This document shows positions 44,501 through 46,697 of a DNA stretch of 64,000 bases, piece by piece (position 1 is the stretch's first letter; each line of letters begins with the position of its first letter). Made by a program: the position numbers and the translations under genes. The notes beneath the pieces were generated by a model. It had not been told where the DNA came from. It ran no database searches and saw only the letters and a list, made by a program, of their open reading frames with translations. Source of the stretch: Heligmosomoides polygyrus polygyrus (taxonomy: Eukaryota; Nematoda; Chromadorea; Rhabditida; Heligmosomidae); assembly GCA_947396885.1 (NCBI GenBank), contig OX377204.1, positions 95,490,728 through 95,554,727 of the forward strand, in the 5' to 3' direction.

Positions 44501-46697
44501 CTCTAAGATGGTTAGAAATTTTTCTGTTCAAGGAAAATTCAGAACAGCAGCAAAGCAGCAGCCACAAAGTGCATTAAAAGACCAGATTGCGCCAAGCACT
44601 TGAGAAGCTCGTCGCGTTTTTTATTTGATTGATAGTGTAAATGCTGCTCGCATGAAACTGCAAGGTGGGATATGTACTTTTTGCACTGTCTACAGCTATG
44701 TATAAATCAACATATAAATATAATCAACATATACATAATATAAATCTACGGAAGCAGTATTCTCCCTTTCAATTTCATGTTTCAACTAGACAAAAAACTA
44801 CATAAGTCGTTACTCAAACAAAGGTGGCTAAGATATTAAGGAAAGTACTTCAACAATGTCAGTCAATGGAAAATATCTTTAAGCTTTATTTTTCCACTTC
44901 TTCTTCTTCTCCTGAGCGTTTAGTCCCGCGTAGTCGCAGGGTCCGCTGTTCTTGTGATCTGTCGCCACCTCATCCTATCAAGGGCATCATCTGCCGTGGC
45001 GCCGACTTCGGCGAGATCTCGCTTGATGACGTCCTTCCATCTTTTCCTTGGGGCTCCTCTCGGACGCTTTCCGGGTGCCTCGAAATCTAGGGCCAACATT
45101 ACGGGGTGATTCTCTGGCCTTCTGAGGACTATCCGTACCACCTTAGGCGCTGCTCCCTCATCTTCAGCTGGATCGGGGCTGTCTTCATCACTGCCCTAAC
45201 ATCCTCGTTTCGCACCCTGTCCCGACGGGTCCATCCACATGCCCACCTCAGCATCCTCATCTCCGCCGCTTGCAGTTGCCGCTCCTGGGGGGCCCAGCAC
45301 TCACTGCCGTAGAGGAGGGCAGACCTCACAACTGTTCTATAGAGCTTGCCTTTGAGCGTCCTGGAGCATCTACGGTCGCAGAGGATCCCTGTGGACTCCA
45401 GCCACTTGAGCCAGGCTGCGTTTATCCGTCCCCTGACCGCCTGGTCCACACTTCCTTCCTCGGATAGGTCACTTCCGAGGTAGCGGAATTCTTCCACCTT
45501 CTCGATCGTTTCCCCTTGGCAGTCTAGGATCGATCCAGCGCACTGCTCAGAGCTGATGAACTTCGTCTTCTTCACGATCAGTCGTAGGCCGTTGTCTGCG
45601 AGGGCTCTCTGCCACAGCTGCACCTTCTTCTCCAGCTCCTCCTGGTTGTCGGCTACTAGGGCGATGTCGTCCGCGTAGAGGATCGTTCTGAGAGGGCCTT
45701 CCTCAAGATGGTTCACTATAGAGTCAAGCGTCAGCAGGAAGAGGAACGGGCTCAGAGACGACCCTTGGTGTACCCCACTGTGATGTCCACTTCCCTTGTC
45801 ACCGCGTGTGGAGTTCGTATCGCCGCTTCGATCCCTCGTACATGTCCCTTATGACCGTGATCAGACGTTCCGGGACACCCCTCCCTCGAAGGGCATTCCA
45901 GAGTACGGCCCGGGGCAACCTGTCGTAGACTTTCTCCAGGTCCAGAAATGCTAGGTAGCAGGGTTTTCGTTCCTCCCGATATTTCTCCATCACCTGACAA
46001 GCGATGAAGATGGCGTCTGTGGTGGACCTCTCGGGCATGAAGTCCCACTGCACCTATTTTTTCCACTATGAAGCTTAATTTTCCACGAAGGATTTGAATT
46101 TTAAAAAATTTCAAACAAGGTGTTTACTTATTGGGTAAGTGAATTAAAGTTTAAAGAAGTCATACTCAAATTTTCCTCGAACAAAAAAAAACTGTAGAAT
46201 TTGCAACAAGAACAATTGTTAAGAACGCACATACCTCGTTGTTTCATGTAAGCAGCATTTACACTATCAACCAAATAAAAATCGCGACGAGCTTTTCGAG
46301 TGCATGGCGCCATCTGGTCTTTTAGTGCAGTATATGGTTGCTGTTTGCTGTGCTTTAAAACAGATTTTTTCGTTATTTTTTCTCTAAAAGTAAAAATTTT
46401 ATAAAATTCTTACACTCATTCGGGCAGCTAAAGTAAAAAAAATTCAAAAAAGTTATTCTAAATTTATTCTAAAAGGTATTTAGCGTTTGTAGGCAAGAAA
46501 TATATCCTTTTAAAGTTTAACTTAGTTTACCGTACCTCACTAACTTCACTGAAGTAATAGATGATGAATATTTGCGCGACGGCATAGATGAGCATCCATA
46601 GGTGCAGTGTGTGCAGACGAGCTCGGTCGAGCATTCGCCAGTGTCGAACCAGCACGGAGCGGATCTCCGAGCGGGTCGACGACTCGGCGCTCGTCAT
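2460..46697 (-). CDS. Membrane adenylyl cyclase (24-exon model, C-terminus uncertain)
   Basis: Makes cAMP from ATP at the plasma membrane, normally under heterotrimeric G-protein control (family knowledge). My exon model, read 46697 to 2460, gives 935 residues. Exon 1 holds TM1; exons 3-7 supply TM2-TM6 of M1. C1a (about residues 250-458) carries the two metal aspartates D308 (ILFADIVNF) and D352 (FLGDCYYC), 44 residues apart as in known cyclases. C1b has WGAETPFA. M2 (about 550-720) has six more helices. C2a (about 773-935) carries [15 protein letters not shown] and ASRM, giving D913, N920 and R924 at purine- and phosphate-binding positions. All 23 junctions have GT and AG and compatible phases. 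The last C2 strand with the final conserved lysine is missing from the secure model. I cannot assign a specific acy paralogue. No frameshift was found, so the gene looks functional. Confidence 0.92.
2864..2975 (-). CDS. Adenylyl cyclase exon 23 (C2a)
   Basis: Residues 857-893: [28 protein letters not shown]. Acceptor TTTTCAG, donor GTAAGT. The intron separating it from exon 22 is about 4.4 kb and houses the intact RTE element. Confidence 0.94.
3042..3250. repeat. MITE with ATGTCGCGAA-GTGGGCAGCATTG ends
   Basis: About 200 bp with inverted ends: ATGTCGCGAAAGTGGGCAGC on the left and the complementary GCTGCTCATTTTCGCGACAT on the right. Related copies lie at about 6870..7050, 18507..18706 and 49270..49462. 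Confidence 0.65.
3375..3391. repeat. Left target-site duplication of the RTE element
   Basis: AGATACTTGGCGGAAAA, repeated without mismatch at 6533..6549 just after the AAG-rich tail of the retrotransposon. Confidence 0.93.
3392..6532 (+). mobile_element. RTE-type non-LTR retrotransposon, apparently full length
   Basis: A 3.1-kb insertion bounded by a perfect 17-bp duplication. It has a roughly 80-bp 5' leader, one long ORF and a short AAGAAG-rich 3' tail instead of poly(A), as in RTE elements. It lies in the cyclase intron between exons 22 and 23, antisense to the gene. The unbroken ORF and perfect duplication point to recent insertion. Confidence 0.93.
3470..6511 (+). CDS. RTE endonuclease-reverse transcriptase
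   Basis: A single 1013-codon protein that nicks target DNA and copies the element RNA in place. An AP-type endonuclease lies at about residues 75-315: [16 protein letters not shown] (catalytic Glu), [25 protein letters not shown] and PQHRPLIC (His). The reverse transcriptase follows, about 525-800: [25 protein letters not shown] (first Asp), [14 protein letters not shown] and [10 protein letters not shown] (YADD). The C-terminal region has [22 protein letters not shown] and a basic [10 protein letters not shown] stretch. All catalytic motifs are present and there is no frameshift. The start at 3470 is the first ATG of the frame; a later Met before the endonuclease is possible. Confidence 0.95.
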   Translation: MQATGPCDRPAYENPCHITWCMISQVSRDSATASAGADAHSQSPASVRSMRGSLMRGRHRGATELVRKSRNVSRTRVATLNVGTLTGRSCELVEALERRRVDFCAVQETRWSCRKSRDIGRGFKAVLCGSPRTTSGVGIIVSERFRDSIVSVERFDDRLMKIVVAAKERLYHFFSAYAPQTGCSDQAKDEFWNLLDEKTAEVPSKDVIIVAGDLNGHVGAAKDGYSCHGGFGYGSRNPDGERILEYAESHSLTIVNTVFRKRDSHLISYYSGSSKSQIDFVLVKDRDRNLVTDAKIVPYETVAPQHRPLICTLKIASPRLKQVERCGAARIKWWRMKEKEAAVISRVRLPTVTTVDETWKKATDAIRQAARLELGTTKPGRRKVDKQAWLWTDDVKAKVREKKSLYHVFLGDRTADNWQEYQKAKKAAKKAVAVAKATHYGDVYRKLESRDGERYLYRLAKTRHRQTEDIEKFVGINDESGHLLTDRKKALKRWRDYFEETCTMEFPHPAIPSVASVHGPVRKITVEETEAALKKMKPGKATGPDDLAADVWKSKLWYPAEWLAEFFNQVVKEKKVPECWHNSTTIPIWKKKGSPADCFNYRPIRLLSHSMKIFERILDRRIREIVKLSDNQCGFVSGCGTIDAIHAARLLVEKHRERQKPVHIAFLDLEKAFDRVPRELIWYALRRHNVPEELIEWVRMLYSCPKSRVQAAAGTSMEFPISVGVHQGSALSPLLFVVVMDAITRDLQQPVPWTLLYADDVMLACEVKDDLERQVQAWCDRLARFGLKLNVKKTEYLTTDVNESGSIKINGTELARTSVFKYLGSAIASDGGLMVEVNSRVSAAWSKWRSLTGVLCDRRIPEHLKSKIYRAVVRPVAMYGAECWPATKEVETRLSVMETKMLRWTAGVTRMDRIRNDAIRQKFGVAPIADKMREARLRWYGHVLRGKEDSVRKIGLELEVSGKRPRGRPKQRWSDTLHTDMKVAGVHPDQAQDRERWRRNTRRADPATMRDKR
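6533..6549. repeat. Right target-site duplication of the RTE element
   Basis: Second copy of AGATACTTGGCGGAAAA, directly after the AAG tail. Confidence 0.93.
6870..7055. repeat. Degenerate MITE, ATGTCGCGAA family
   Basis: Contains repeated 'ATTGGCTGGCGCCTATTTG' units with GTCGGT links, as in the copies at 18507 and 49270, and a CATTCGCGACTACACTTGG end. The termini are worn. Confidence 0.45.
7349..7456 (-). CDS. Adenylyl cyclase exon 22 (C2a, adenine-binding Lys)
   Basis: Residues 821-856: [18 protein letters not shown] and [13 protein letters not shown] holds the lysine that contacts adenine in C2. Acceptor ATTCAG, donor GTGAGT; 36 whole codons. Confidence 0.95.
7457..8225. other. AT-rich intron sequence, no gene or clear repeat
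   Basis: Intron between cyclase exons 22 and 21. I see no ORF, structured repeat or splice-bounded exon. Confidence 0.5.
8253..8329 (-). repeat. tRNA-like unit T1 of a foldback repeat
   Basis: Read on the minus strand: a 7-bp acceptor-like stem (GGCGCCG with TGGCGCT), a box-A-like TGGTGTAATGG, and a perfect T-arm GCGGGTTCGAGTCCCGC containing box B. The anticodon stem is broken in this copy and position 33 is not T, so I regard it as tRNA-derived rather than a working tRNA. Confidence 0.6.
8515..8712. repeat. Foldback repeat enclosing tRNA-like unit T2
   Basis: About 49-bp inverted arms (around 8515..8563 and 8660..8712) share TTTTGATCGCAACAAAACAT and CTAGCGCCAGGCGGGACTCG. The tRNA-like unit is at 8534..8610, minus strand, with an intact CCCTC-loop-GAGGG anticodon-like hairpin (7-nt loop CCGGTCA) and box B GGTTCGAGTCC. 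Confidence 0.6.
9149..9292 (-). CDS. Adenylyl cyclase exon 21 (C2a)
   Basis: Residues 773-820: [20 protein letters not shown] and [27 protein letters not shown] is the C2 counterpart of ILFADIVNF, with the metal Asp naturally absent. Acceptor TTCTAG, donor GTTCGC; 48 whole codons. Confidence 0.95.
9340..9405. repeat. Short inverted repeat
   Basis: AATAACGCGGCACAAT at the left is answered by ATTGTTCCGCGTTAT at the right, giving a hairpin of about 60 bp in the intron upstream of exon 21. Confidence 0.45.
9585..10396. repeat. Inverted-terminal repeat element, 'CACGT-GAATTGGACA' family
   Basis: About 800 bp. The left end CATTTTCACGTTGAATTGGAC is inverted at the right as GTGTCCAATTCGACGTGAAA. 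The interior has AT-rich AAGGAAAATTT blocks and a conserved core with CGAGTGCATAGCGCGATCT. No protein is recognised. Related pieces occur at 18235..18500, 38640..38900, 44120..44640, 46068..46520, 50985..52120 and 52128..53180. Confidence 0.6.
10439..10597 (-). CDS. Adenylyl cyclase exon 20 (C2a start)
   Basis: Residues 720-772: [44 protein letters not shown]. The '[14 protein letters not shown]' stretch matches the start of C2a. Acceptor ATTCCAG. The donor is taken as GTGGGT; GTGACT five nt downstream is an alternative. Confidence 0.9.
10870..11290. repeat. Palindromic GTGACACGA-CTCGTGTCAC repeats and local duplication
   Basis: Two roughly 290-bp tandem copies (starting near 10825 and 11145) each contain multiple 20-22-bp palindromes built on GTGACACGACATCGTGTCAC. 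The duplication also copied the 3' end of cyclase exon 19. Confidence 0.7.
11111..11130 (-). pseudogene. Duplicated 3' end of cyclase exon 19
   Basis: The minus strand reads FIDWI followed by GTAAGTTAAG, as at the end of exon 19 (11418), inside the duplicated block. The rest of the exon and the acceptor are absent, so it is probably not spliced. Confidence 0.65.
11418..11487 (-). CDS. Adenylyl cyclase exon 19 (TM12)
   Basis: Residues 697-719: [14 protein letters not shown], then VLVLFIDWI, the last membrane helix before C2. Acceptor TTTTAG, donor GTAAGT. The 3' end of this exon is duplicated nearby at 11111..11130. Confidence 0.87.
12072..12259 (-). CDS. Adenylyl cyclase exon 18 (TM10-TM11)
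   Basis: Residues 634-695. Helices around [15 protein letters not shown] and [24 protein letters not shown] before them may be an extracellular glycosylation site. Donor GTACGT is good. The acceptor (GTGAAAG) is weak and was chosen to keep phase 0 after exon 17 and to start after an in-frame stop, so the 5' edge is uncertain by about 30 nt. Confidence 0.78.
12405..12560 (-). repeat. SINE-A fragment
   Basis: Carries the tail half of the family: GGATGCGCC-ACGCA-type start, GGAGGCGATCTGAATGCG, GGCCATACTATGACTTGCGG. The tRNA-like head is missing. Confidence 0.6.
13514..13667 (-). CDS. Adenylyl cyclase exon 17 (TM8-TM9)
   Basis: Residues 583-633, with two helices around [14 protein letters not shown] and [13 protein letters not shown]. 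Acceptor ATTTAG, donor GTGAGC. Confidence 0.87.
13730..13831 (-). CDS. Adenylyl cyclase exon 16 (TM7)
   Basis: Residues 549-581, with membrane helix [17 protein letters not shown]. Acceptor ATTTCAG, donor GTAAGT. Confidence 0.87.
13991..14059 (-). CDS. Adenylyl cyclase exon 15
   Basis: Residues 526-547: [15 protein letters not shown], then PYLLWPF. 69 nt between CTTTCAG and GTGAGT with matching split codons on both sides. Leads into the second membrane block. Confidence 0.84.
14385..15455. repeat. Large foldback (inverted-repeat) element
   Basis: Arms of about 430 bp meet near 15000. The left arm carries GGGAGATAATTATC, CTAACTAGT and CACAATGATGTA; the right arm carries the complements TACATCATTGTG, AACTAGTTAGG and AATTATCTCCC. 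A related single arm lies at 17215..17600. No ORF. Confidence 0.65.
15480..15880. repeat. GC-core MITE cluster with 'GTATGAACAGGC' ends
   Basis: Repeated GACGAGAGCGAC and GGAGCGACTGG units bordered by 'GTATGAACAGGC' and 'TTCGTACTTCG' sequences. Related to copies at 25718..25937 and 55785..55917. Purine-rich GCGAC runs form long imperfect palindromes. Confidence 0.55.
15883..17132 (+). mobile_element. Mariner element A, complete ends
   Basis: 1250 bp with about 28-bp inverted ends (TTAGGTTGTAACGAATTAAA on the left; the right reads the same with one change) and a TA on each side (15881..15882 and 17133..17134). It lies in the intron between cyclase exons 15 and 14. Confidence 0.9.
16052..17055 (+). 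pseudogene. Mariner transposase, frameshifted
   Basis: Cut-and-paste transposase of the DD34D type. The first segment has [21 protein letters not shown] and helix-turn-helix sequence to about 16446. The second segment starts at about 16449 with [17 protein letters not shown] (first Asp), then [11 protein letters not shown] (second Asp) and [12 protein letters not shown] (third Asp, 34 residues on). The two lie in different frames because of a small indel near 16445, and the ATGGACAAAAGG start is also out of frame with IRGIYLYE. All three catalytic aspartates survive, so inactivation is recent. Confidence 0.88.
17215..17600. repeat. Single arm of the 14.4-kb foldback family
   Basis: AGAAAAGCGGCGGAAAATGC matches the left end of the 14385 element in inverse orientation, and CTCCAAATCCCTG with GGTCACTTTAATCAGTGGAAA matches its centre. 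Confidence 0.55.
17640..17742 (+). repeat. SINE-A tail fragment
   Basis: ACATTCAAACTGCCTTCACG, then AGTAGAATGCATGGCGCATC and a GATTAACGCTATTCTTTA end, the 3' part of the family. Confidence 0.5.
17790..17878 (-). CDS. Adenylyl cyclase exon 14 (C1b to M2)
   Basis: Residues 496-524: [14 protein letters not shown], then [15 protein letters not shown]. The amphipathic stretch before M2 fits the family. Acceptor ATTCAG, donor GTGCGC; phase 0 in and 2 out. Confidence 0.85.
18077..18188 (-). CDS. Adenylyl cyclase exon 13 (C1b)
   Basis: Residues 459-495, including [15 protein letters not shown]. The WGAxxPFA motif is typical of C1b in animal membrane cyclases. The acceptor is CTTCTGAAG within a TTC run and the donor is GTGAGT. 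The start is chosen by phase with exon 12. Confidence 0.85.
18507..18706. repeat. MITE, best-preserved copy of the ATGTCGsGAA family
   Basis: The inverted ends GTACATGTCGGGAAGATGGG and its near-perfect complement CCCATATTCCCGACATGTAC bound 200 bp. The internal GATTGGCTGG-type units are as in the other copies. Confidence 0.75.
18715..19590. other. Intron sequence with ATCGAT-rich repeats
   Basis: Between cyclase exons 13 and 12. A possible short GC-core MITE at about 19245..19372 ('GGGCTGTTCATAGGCTGCG' to 'CGTGGACTATGAACAAGC'). No exon seen. Confidence 0.4.
19596..19661 (-). CDS. Adenylyl cyclase exon 12 (end of C1a)
   Basis: Residues 437-457: [20 protein letters not shown]. This matches the VHIT...L.GDY strand and helix closing C1a. 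Acceptor GATTCAG, donor GTGAGT; 66 nt with split codons at both ends that match exons 11 and 13. Confidence 0.92.
20238..20396 (-). CDS. Adenylyl cyclase exon 11 (C1a core)
   Basis: Residues 384-435: [28 protein letters not shown] and [15 protein letters not shown], all C1a hallmarks. Acceptor TTTTCAG, donor GTATGC. Confidence 0.95.
20690..22110. repeat. Tandem GGGCGGAG repeat array
   Basis: Units begin near 20743, 21015, 21286 and 21579 (spacing about 271, 271 and 293), with degenerate units near 21880 and 22035. Each has AGGATAAGGAATGGGCGGAG and GACTGGGCGGAGTC-like sequence, then ACACGCCCAGGG, then a 'GATTAATCC..GGATGCGCCACGC' block identical in kind to the end of SINE-A. The array lies between cyclase exons 11 and 10. 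Confidence 0.75.
22176..22303 (-). CDS. Adenylyl cyclase exon 10 (second metal-binding Asp)
   Basis: Residues 341-382: [17 protein letters not shown], then a helix ending GLEMIKTI. D352 in [10 protein letters not shown] is the second metal-binding aspartate. Acceptor ATTTCAG, donor GTAACA. Phase 2 joins exon 11 through a Lys codon. Confidence 0.95.
22484..22612. repeat. Palindromic GC-core MITE
   Basis: Ends TTAGGCCCCGTTTATTCTTC and GAAGTATAAACCGGGCCTAA are near-perfect complements. The interior CGACGCCGAGCGACGCGACG and its complement form a whole-element palindrome with ATCGAT in the middle. Same family at 27735, 30416, 30560, 41515 and 42650. Confidence 0.7.
22801..23150 (+). pseudogene. 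Mariner B transposase, N-terminal part
   Basis: Starts [19 protein letters not shown], then [36 protein letters not shown] and [12 protein letters not shown], the mariner DNA-binding half with its helix-turn-helix. It stops abruptly where the hAT-like element is inserted; the remainder resumes at 25665. Confidence 0.85.
23151..25656. mobile_element. hAT-like DNA transposon inserted in mariner B
   Basis: 2.5 kb with 14-bp inverted ends CAGGGGTGTGCGTT and an exact 8-bp duplication ATTCCGCT on each side (23143..23150 and 25657..25664). CAGGG termini with 8-bp duplications are diagnostic of hAT. Inside each end are GGTAAA and GTTAAA repeats. I could not recognise a hAT transposase, so it is probably non-autonomous. 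Confidence 0.85.
24318..25051 (-). mobile_element. Tc1-like element inside the hAT-like element
   Basis: 734 bp with 27-bp inverted ends (CAGGGTGCGTAAAAAGTATT..., one mismatch) flanked by TA. The minus strand carries decayed transposase: [28 protein letters not shown] (third catalytic region, as in 'MNPLDYxxW') and a C-terminal tail in shifted frames. The N-terminal half is deleted. Confidence 0.75.
25665..26470 (+). pseudogene. Mariner B transposase, C-terminal part, decayed
   Basis: Frameshifted remnants: [10 protein letters not shown], then (after the MITE) [11 protein letters not shown] with the first catalytic region, a shifted '[22 protein letters not shown]' region, a His/Asn-for-Asp '[10 protein letters not shown]' motif, and a worn C-terminus. 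Several stops; not functional. Confidence 0.75.
25718..25937. repeat. GC-core MITE inside mariner B
   Basis: Begins TTAGGGACTGTTCATACTTC and ends GAAGTATGAACAGACCC, with the GAGCGACTGGAGCGACAGC core seen at 15480 and 55785. Confidence 0.65.
26600..27730. other. Intron sequence, no gene recognised
   Basis: Between cyclase exons 10 and 9. Small ORFs only; T-rich 27060..27420. I see no splice-bounded conserved peptide. Confidence 0.4.
27735..27885. repeat. Palindromic GC-core MITE
   Basis: CCAGTTTATACTTCTGCCGC at left and the complementary GCGCAAGTATAAACTAGGGC at right, with paired GATAGATATCGAC and GCGGCGCG blocks inside. Confidence 0.65.
28006..28190. repeat. Foldback with tRNA-like unit T3
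   Basis: About 38-bp arms (AGAAGCTGTTAGGAGGATGT... and its complement at 28146..28187). The tRNA-like unit at 28041..28112, minus strand, has box B GGTTCGAGTCC, but its T-stem is one base short. Confidence 0.6.
28362..28435 (+). repeat. tRNA-like unit T4
   Basis: GCGCCGG...CTGGCGC acceptor-like stem, TGGCGTAAGG box-A-like block, CTGC/GCAG anticodon-like stem with 7-nt loop CCGGAAT, and a perfect T-arm GCGGGTTCGAGTCCCGC. It is followed by the same AGTTTTGATCGCAACTAAAC sequence that borders T3. The anticodon loop lacks T33, so a working tRNA is doubtful. Confidence 0.55.
29097..29208 (-). CDS. Adenylyl cyclase exon 9 (first metal-binding Asp)
   Basis: Residues 304-340: [15 protein letters not shown], then a helix ending in [13 protein letters not shown]308 of LFADI is the first Mg-binding aspartate of class III cyclases. 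Acceptor TTTAAG, donor GTAGGC. Confidence 0.93.
29541..29830 (-). repeat. SINE-A copy
   Basis: Near-full family member read on the minus strand, from a tRNA-like head (TTAGCGCACTCGGAGG) to a CATTGTGCTTCACCCC tail. A tail fragment in the opposite orientation follows at 29850..29930. Confidence 0.6.
30416..30552. repeat. Palindromic GC-core MITE
   Basis: GCCCCGTCTATACTCCGACG and the complementary CGTCGGAAGTATAAGTGGGA enclose GAGCGACGCGACG-type arms. Confidence 0.65.
30560..30695. repeat. Palindromic GC-core MITE, adjacent copy
   Basis: GGCGGGATTTATACTCCAGA and CGGAAGTATAAACCCCACCT ends; a different GC core from its neighbour eight bases away. Confidence 0.65.
30721..30875 (-). CDS. Adenylyl cyclase exon 8 (C1a start)
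   Basis: Residues 252-302, starting [12 protein letters not shown] (the family has LLLSVLP here) and ending LHVQVHDNV. The split Ser completes the DNVSILFAD motif with exon 9. Acceptor ATTAAG is weak; donor GTGAGC. Phase fits both neighbours. Confidence 0.87.
31109..31258 (-). CDS. Adenylyl cyclase exon 7 (TM6 and linker to C1)
   Basis: Residues 202-251. [16 protein letters not shown] completes TM6; the charged helix ending [11 protein letters not shown] is the signalling helix typical just before C1a. Acceptor TTGCAG, donor GTACGG, 150 nt in phase 0. Confidence 0.88.
31384..31520 (-). CDS. Adenylyl cyclase exon 6 (TM4-TM6)
   Basis: Residues 157-201. It completes TM4 ([11 protein letters not shown]), encodes TM5 ([20 protein letters not shown]) and begins TM6 (YAFICS). 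Acceptor GCATTTCAG, donor GTAAGT. Confidence 0.88.
32110..33955. repeat. Large foldback element with duplicated right arm
   Basis: The left arm (32110..32550) reads ACATTACCAGACCACCGCGT, GTGCGCCGTGCACAATGTAT and ATAGGATCGAACC; the right arm (33315..33955) is its inverse complement. A segment of about 200 bp containing GGTTCGATCCTATATACATT occurs three times in the right arm (near 33337, 33530 and 33727). The central 32560..33300 has no recognisable protein. Confidence 0.7.
34003..34305 (+). repeat. SINE-A, complete copy
   Basis: The tRNA-like head GGGCGCGTGTAGCGCAGTCG (box-A-like TAGCGCAGTCGG) is followed by CCAGGTTCCTGGTTCAGATT (box-B-like GGTTCAGATTT). A body with CCAACCAAGCCTTCCATCCC follows, and a tail with GTAGAAGTAGAATGCGCTGG ending in CCTTTATCCTTATCC. 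A pol III-type SINE derived from a tRNA. Confidence 0.75.
34310..35345. repeat. Short repeats with TACGGTAGGATACGGTAGGT blocks
   Basis: Four or more blocks at 34744..34800, 34910..34970, 35100..35150 and an inverted one at 35190..35260 share TACGGTAGGTACGGGTGACT, AAGGTTGTCGAGGTCATAA and TTCGCCCAAA. No gene seen. Confidence 0.55.
35622..35685 (-). CDS. Adenylyl cyclase exon 5 (start of TM4)
   Basis: 64 nt giving [21 protein letters not shown] plus one base. The hydrophobic end continues into exon 6 to complete TM4. Acceptor TTCTAG, donor GTCAGT. Phase 0 in and phase 1 out match exons 4 and 6. Confidence 0.72.
35860..36355 (-). mobile_element. Penelope-like element remnant (5'/terminal part)
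   Basis: Read on the minus strand it contains the same sequence as 58320..58446 joined directly to 59922..60005, for example CCAGCACAACTGACAATGTC and TAAATACGCACACTGGGC. It continues to a CTCCGGAGAAGGCGAAGACG-CCGAGACGTC block typical of Penelope-like ends. It has no RT sequence. Confidence 0.6.
36677..36799. repeat. Inverted repeat hairpin
   Basis: GTGAAACTATTCCCCCAAAC...CATTTCATCAT is repeated inverted as ATGATGAAATGGCGTTTGGG...TTTCAC, about 34-bp arms, with AGCATTCTC/GAGAATGCT pairing inside. Confidence 0.7.
36812..36905 (+). repeat. Penelope-like terminal fragment, opposite orientation to 35975..36070
   Basis: GCTCCGAAGAAGGCGAAGAC, CCGAAACGTCAGCCGAAGTA and AGCCTGTTTAACAATCTTGG match the complement of 35980..36070. 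With that copy it forms inverted arms about 750 bp apart. Confidence 0.55.
37329..37421 (-). CDS. Adenylyl cyclase exon 4 (TM3)
   Basis: Residues 104-134, including [20 protein letters not shown], a membrane helix. Acceptor ATTTCAG, donor GTGAGT, exactly 93 nt and phase 0 on both sides. Confidence 0.78.
37665..37850 (+). repeat. Tandem duplication of about 100 bp
   Basis: AAGTTTATGTTGGAAAATCG...GGTGGACGGAAGAGAAAAGG occurs at 37671 and 37767 with few changes. Confidence 0.65.
37890..38115 (+). mobile_element. RTE 3' fragment
   Basis: AAAATTAGGTGGGTCGGCCG...GCAGACACCCGCTGGACGAG, then TTGGTTGGACTTCTTCC: the same protein tail as at 51390 (RWAGHV, TRW, RWSDFF), further decayed. Confidence 0.6.
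38905..39200 (+). repeat. SINE-B copy with tRNA-Ser/Leu-like block
   Basis: AACTTCCCCAAAGATTCTCG...GACGAAAAACTGTCGCAAG precedes a tRNA-like block at 39088..39160: TTGGCCGAGTGGATAGTG (box A TGGCCGAGTGG) and GGTTCGGATCCAGACC (box B). The tail is TTGCATCTTCTGCCACTGTC. Confidence 0.55.
39534..39842 (-). repeat. SINE-B copy, inverted
   Basis: The inverse of 38905..39200: GGATCCGAACCACCGACCTC, CACTCGGCCAACCCGC, then GTTTTTCGTCATTTTCGGG and AACGTTGGGGAAAGTTC. The two copies face each other about 330 bp apart. Confidence 0.55.
40095..40500. repeat. Degenerate TTCGAATA/ATTCGAT satellite
   Basis: About 400 bp made largely of ATTCGAA, TCGAATAAT and TATTCGA words on both strands; each word is close to self-complementary. 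Confidence 0.75.
40686..40778 (-). CDS. Adenylyl cyclase exon 3 (TM2)
   Basis: Residues 73-103, including [15 protein letters not shown], a clear membrane helix. Acceptor TTTCAG, donor GTGAGC, phase 0 on both sides. Confidence 0.8.
40990..41515 (-). pseudogene. Mariner C transposase, C-terminal part
   Basis: [20 protein letters not shown] (first Asp region; Gly replaces the usual Asp of 'YDN'), [33 protein letters not shown] and [22 protein letters not shown]. These lie in two or three frames, so it is inactive. Confidence 0.82.
41515..41652. repeat. Palindromic GC-core MITE in mariner C
   Basis: TTAGCCCTTTTATACTTCTG and the complementary GAAGTATAAATAAGGCCTTA border GACGCCGAGCGACGCGACG and its complement. 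Confidence 0.7.
41737..42371. mobile_element. Inverted-repeat element with about 12-bp flanking duplication
   Basis: Ends AACGTTAGGTGCCTCCC and GGGAGACACCTAACGT are inverted. CCAATTTCTTCA occurs on both outer sides (41719.. and 42376..) inside mariner coding sequence, where one copy is expected. This suggests a target duplication of about 12 bp. No ORF recognised. Ends of the same kind occur near 250 and 1673. Confidence 0.6.
42376..42902 (-). pseudogene. Mariner C transposase, N-terminal part
   Basis: [20 protein letters not shown] at 42902, interrupted by the MITE at 42650..42835. It resumes with [20 protein letters not shown] and ends [31 protein letters not shown] at the next insertion. 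Closely related to mariner B ([20 protein letters not shown]). Confidence 0.8.
42650..42835. repeat. Palindromic GC-core MITE in mariner C
   Basis: A double palindrome: CCTTAGGCGCCTTTTATACT / AGTATAAAAGGCGCCTTAGG inside, and a GTTTATAGTTGAGGCGCTG / GGCGCAAGTGTAAACCGGGC outer pair. Confidence 0.65.
43115..44015. other. Intron sequence, no supported gene
   Basis: Between cyclase exons 3 and 2. A 115-codon + strand ORF (43370..43717) lacks any recognised motif. I see nothing else. Confidence 0.4.
44024..44077 (-). CDS. Adenylyl cyclase exon 2
   Basis: A 54-nt exon (residues 55-72, [18 protein letters not shown]) between TTTTTCAG and GTATGT. It links TM1 to TM2. Only this frame keeps phase 0 into exons 1 and 3; another frame is open but would create a stop in exon 3. 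There is no strong motif, so it rests on splice signals and phase. Confidence 0.6.
44899..46054 (-). mobile_element. 5'-truncated RTE-like retrotransposon
   Basis: About 1.16 kb, inserted with a TTC-rich (AAG on its own strand) tail and flanked by TATTTTTCCACT (44887..44898) and TATTTTTTCCACT (46055..46067), a duplication with one extra T. It sits in a 'GAATTGGACA' family repeat within the cyclase intron between exons 2 and 1. Confidence 0.85.
44920..46053 (-). pseudogene. RTE-like reverse transcriptase fragment, frameshifted
   Basis: Starts inside the RT domain: [19 protein letters not shown] and [15 protein letters not shown] in one frame. After a one-base loss in the '[11 protein letters not shown]' motif near 45778 it continues [35 protein letters not shown] and a C-terminal [17 protein letters not shown] tail in another frame. 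About 40-50% like the 3470..6511 protein by eye in motifs, so a different subfamily. Confidence 0.85.
46536..46697 (-). CDS. Adenylyl cyclase exon 1 (start, TM1)
   Basis: Encodes residues 1-54, starting [13 protein letters not shown] and including a hydrophobic helix [19 protein letters not shown]. It ends at GTACGG in phase 0. I chose the ATG at 46697 because it is the first Met after a strong TTTCAG acceptor at 46770..46775. The frame is open back to that acceptor and includes an Arg run, so a longer N-terminus joined to another exon cannot be excluded. Confidence 0.78.
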
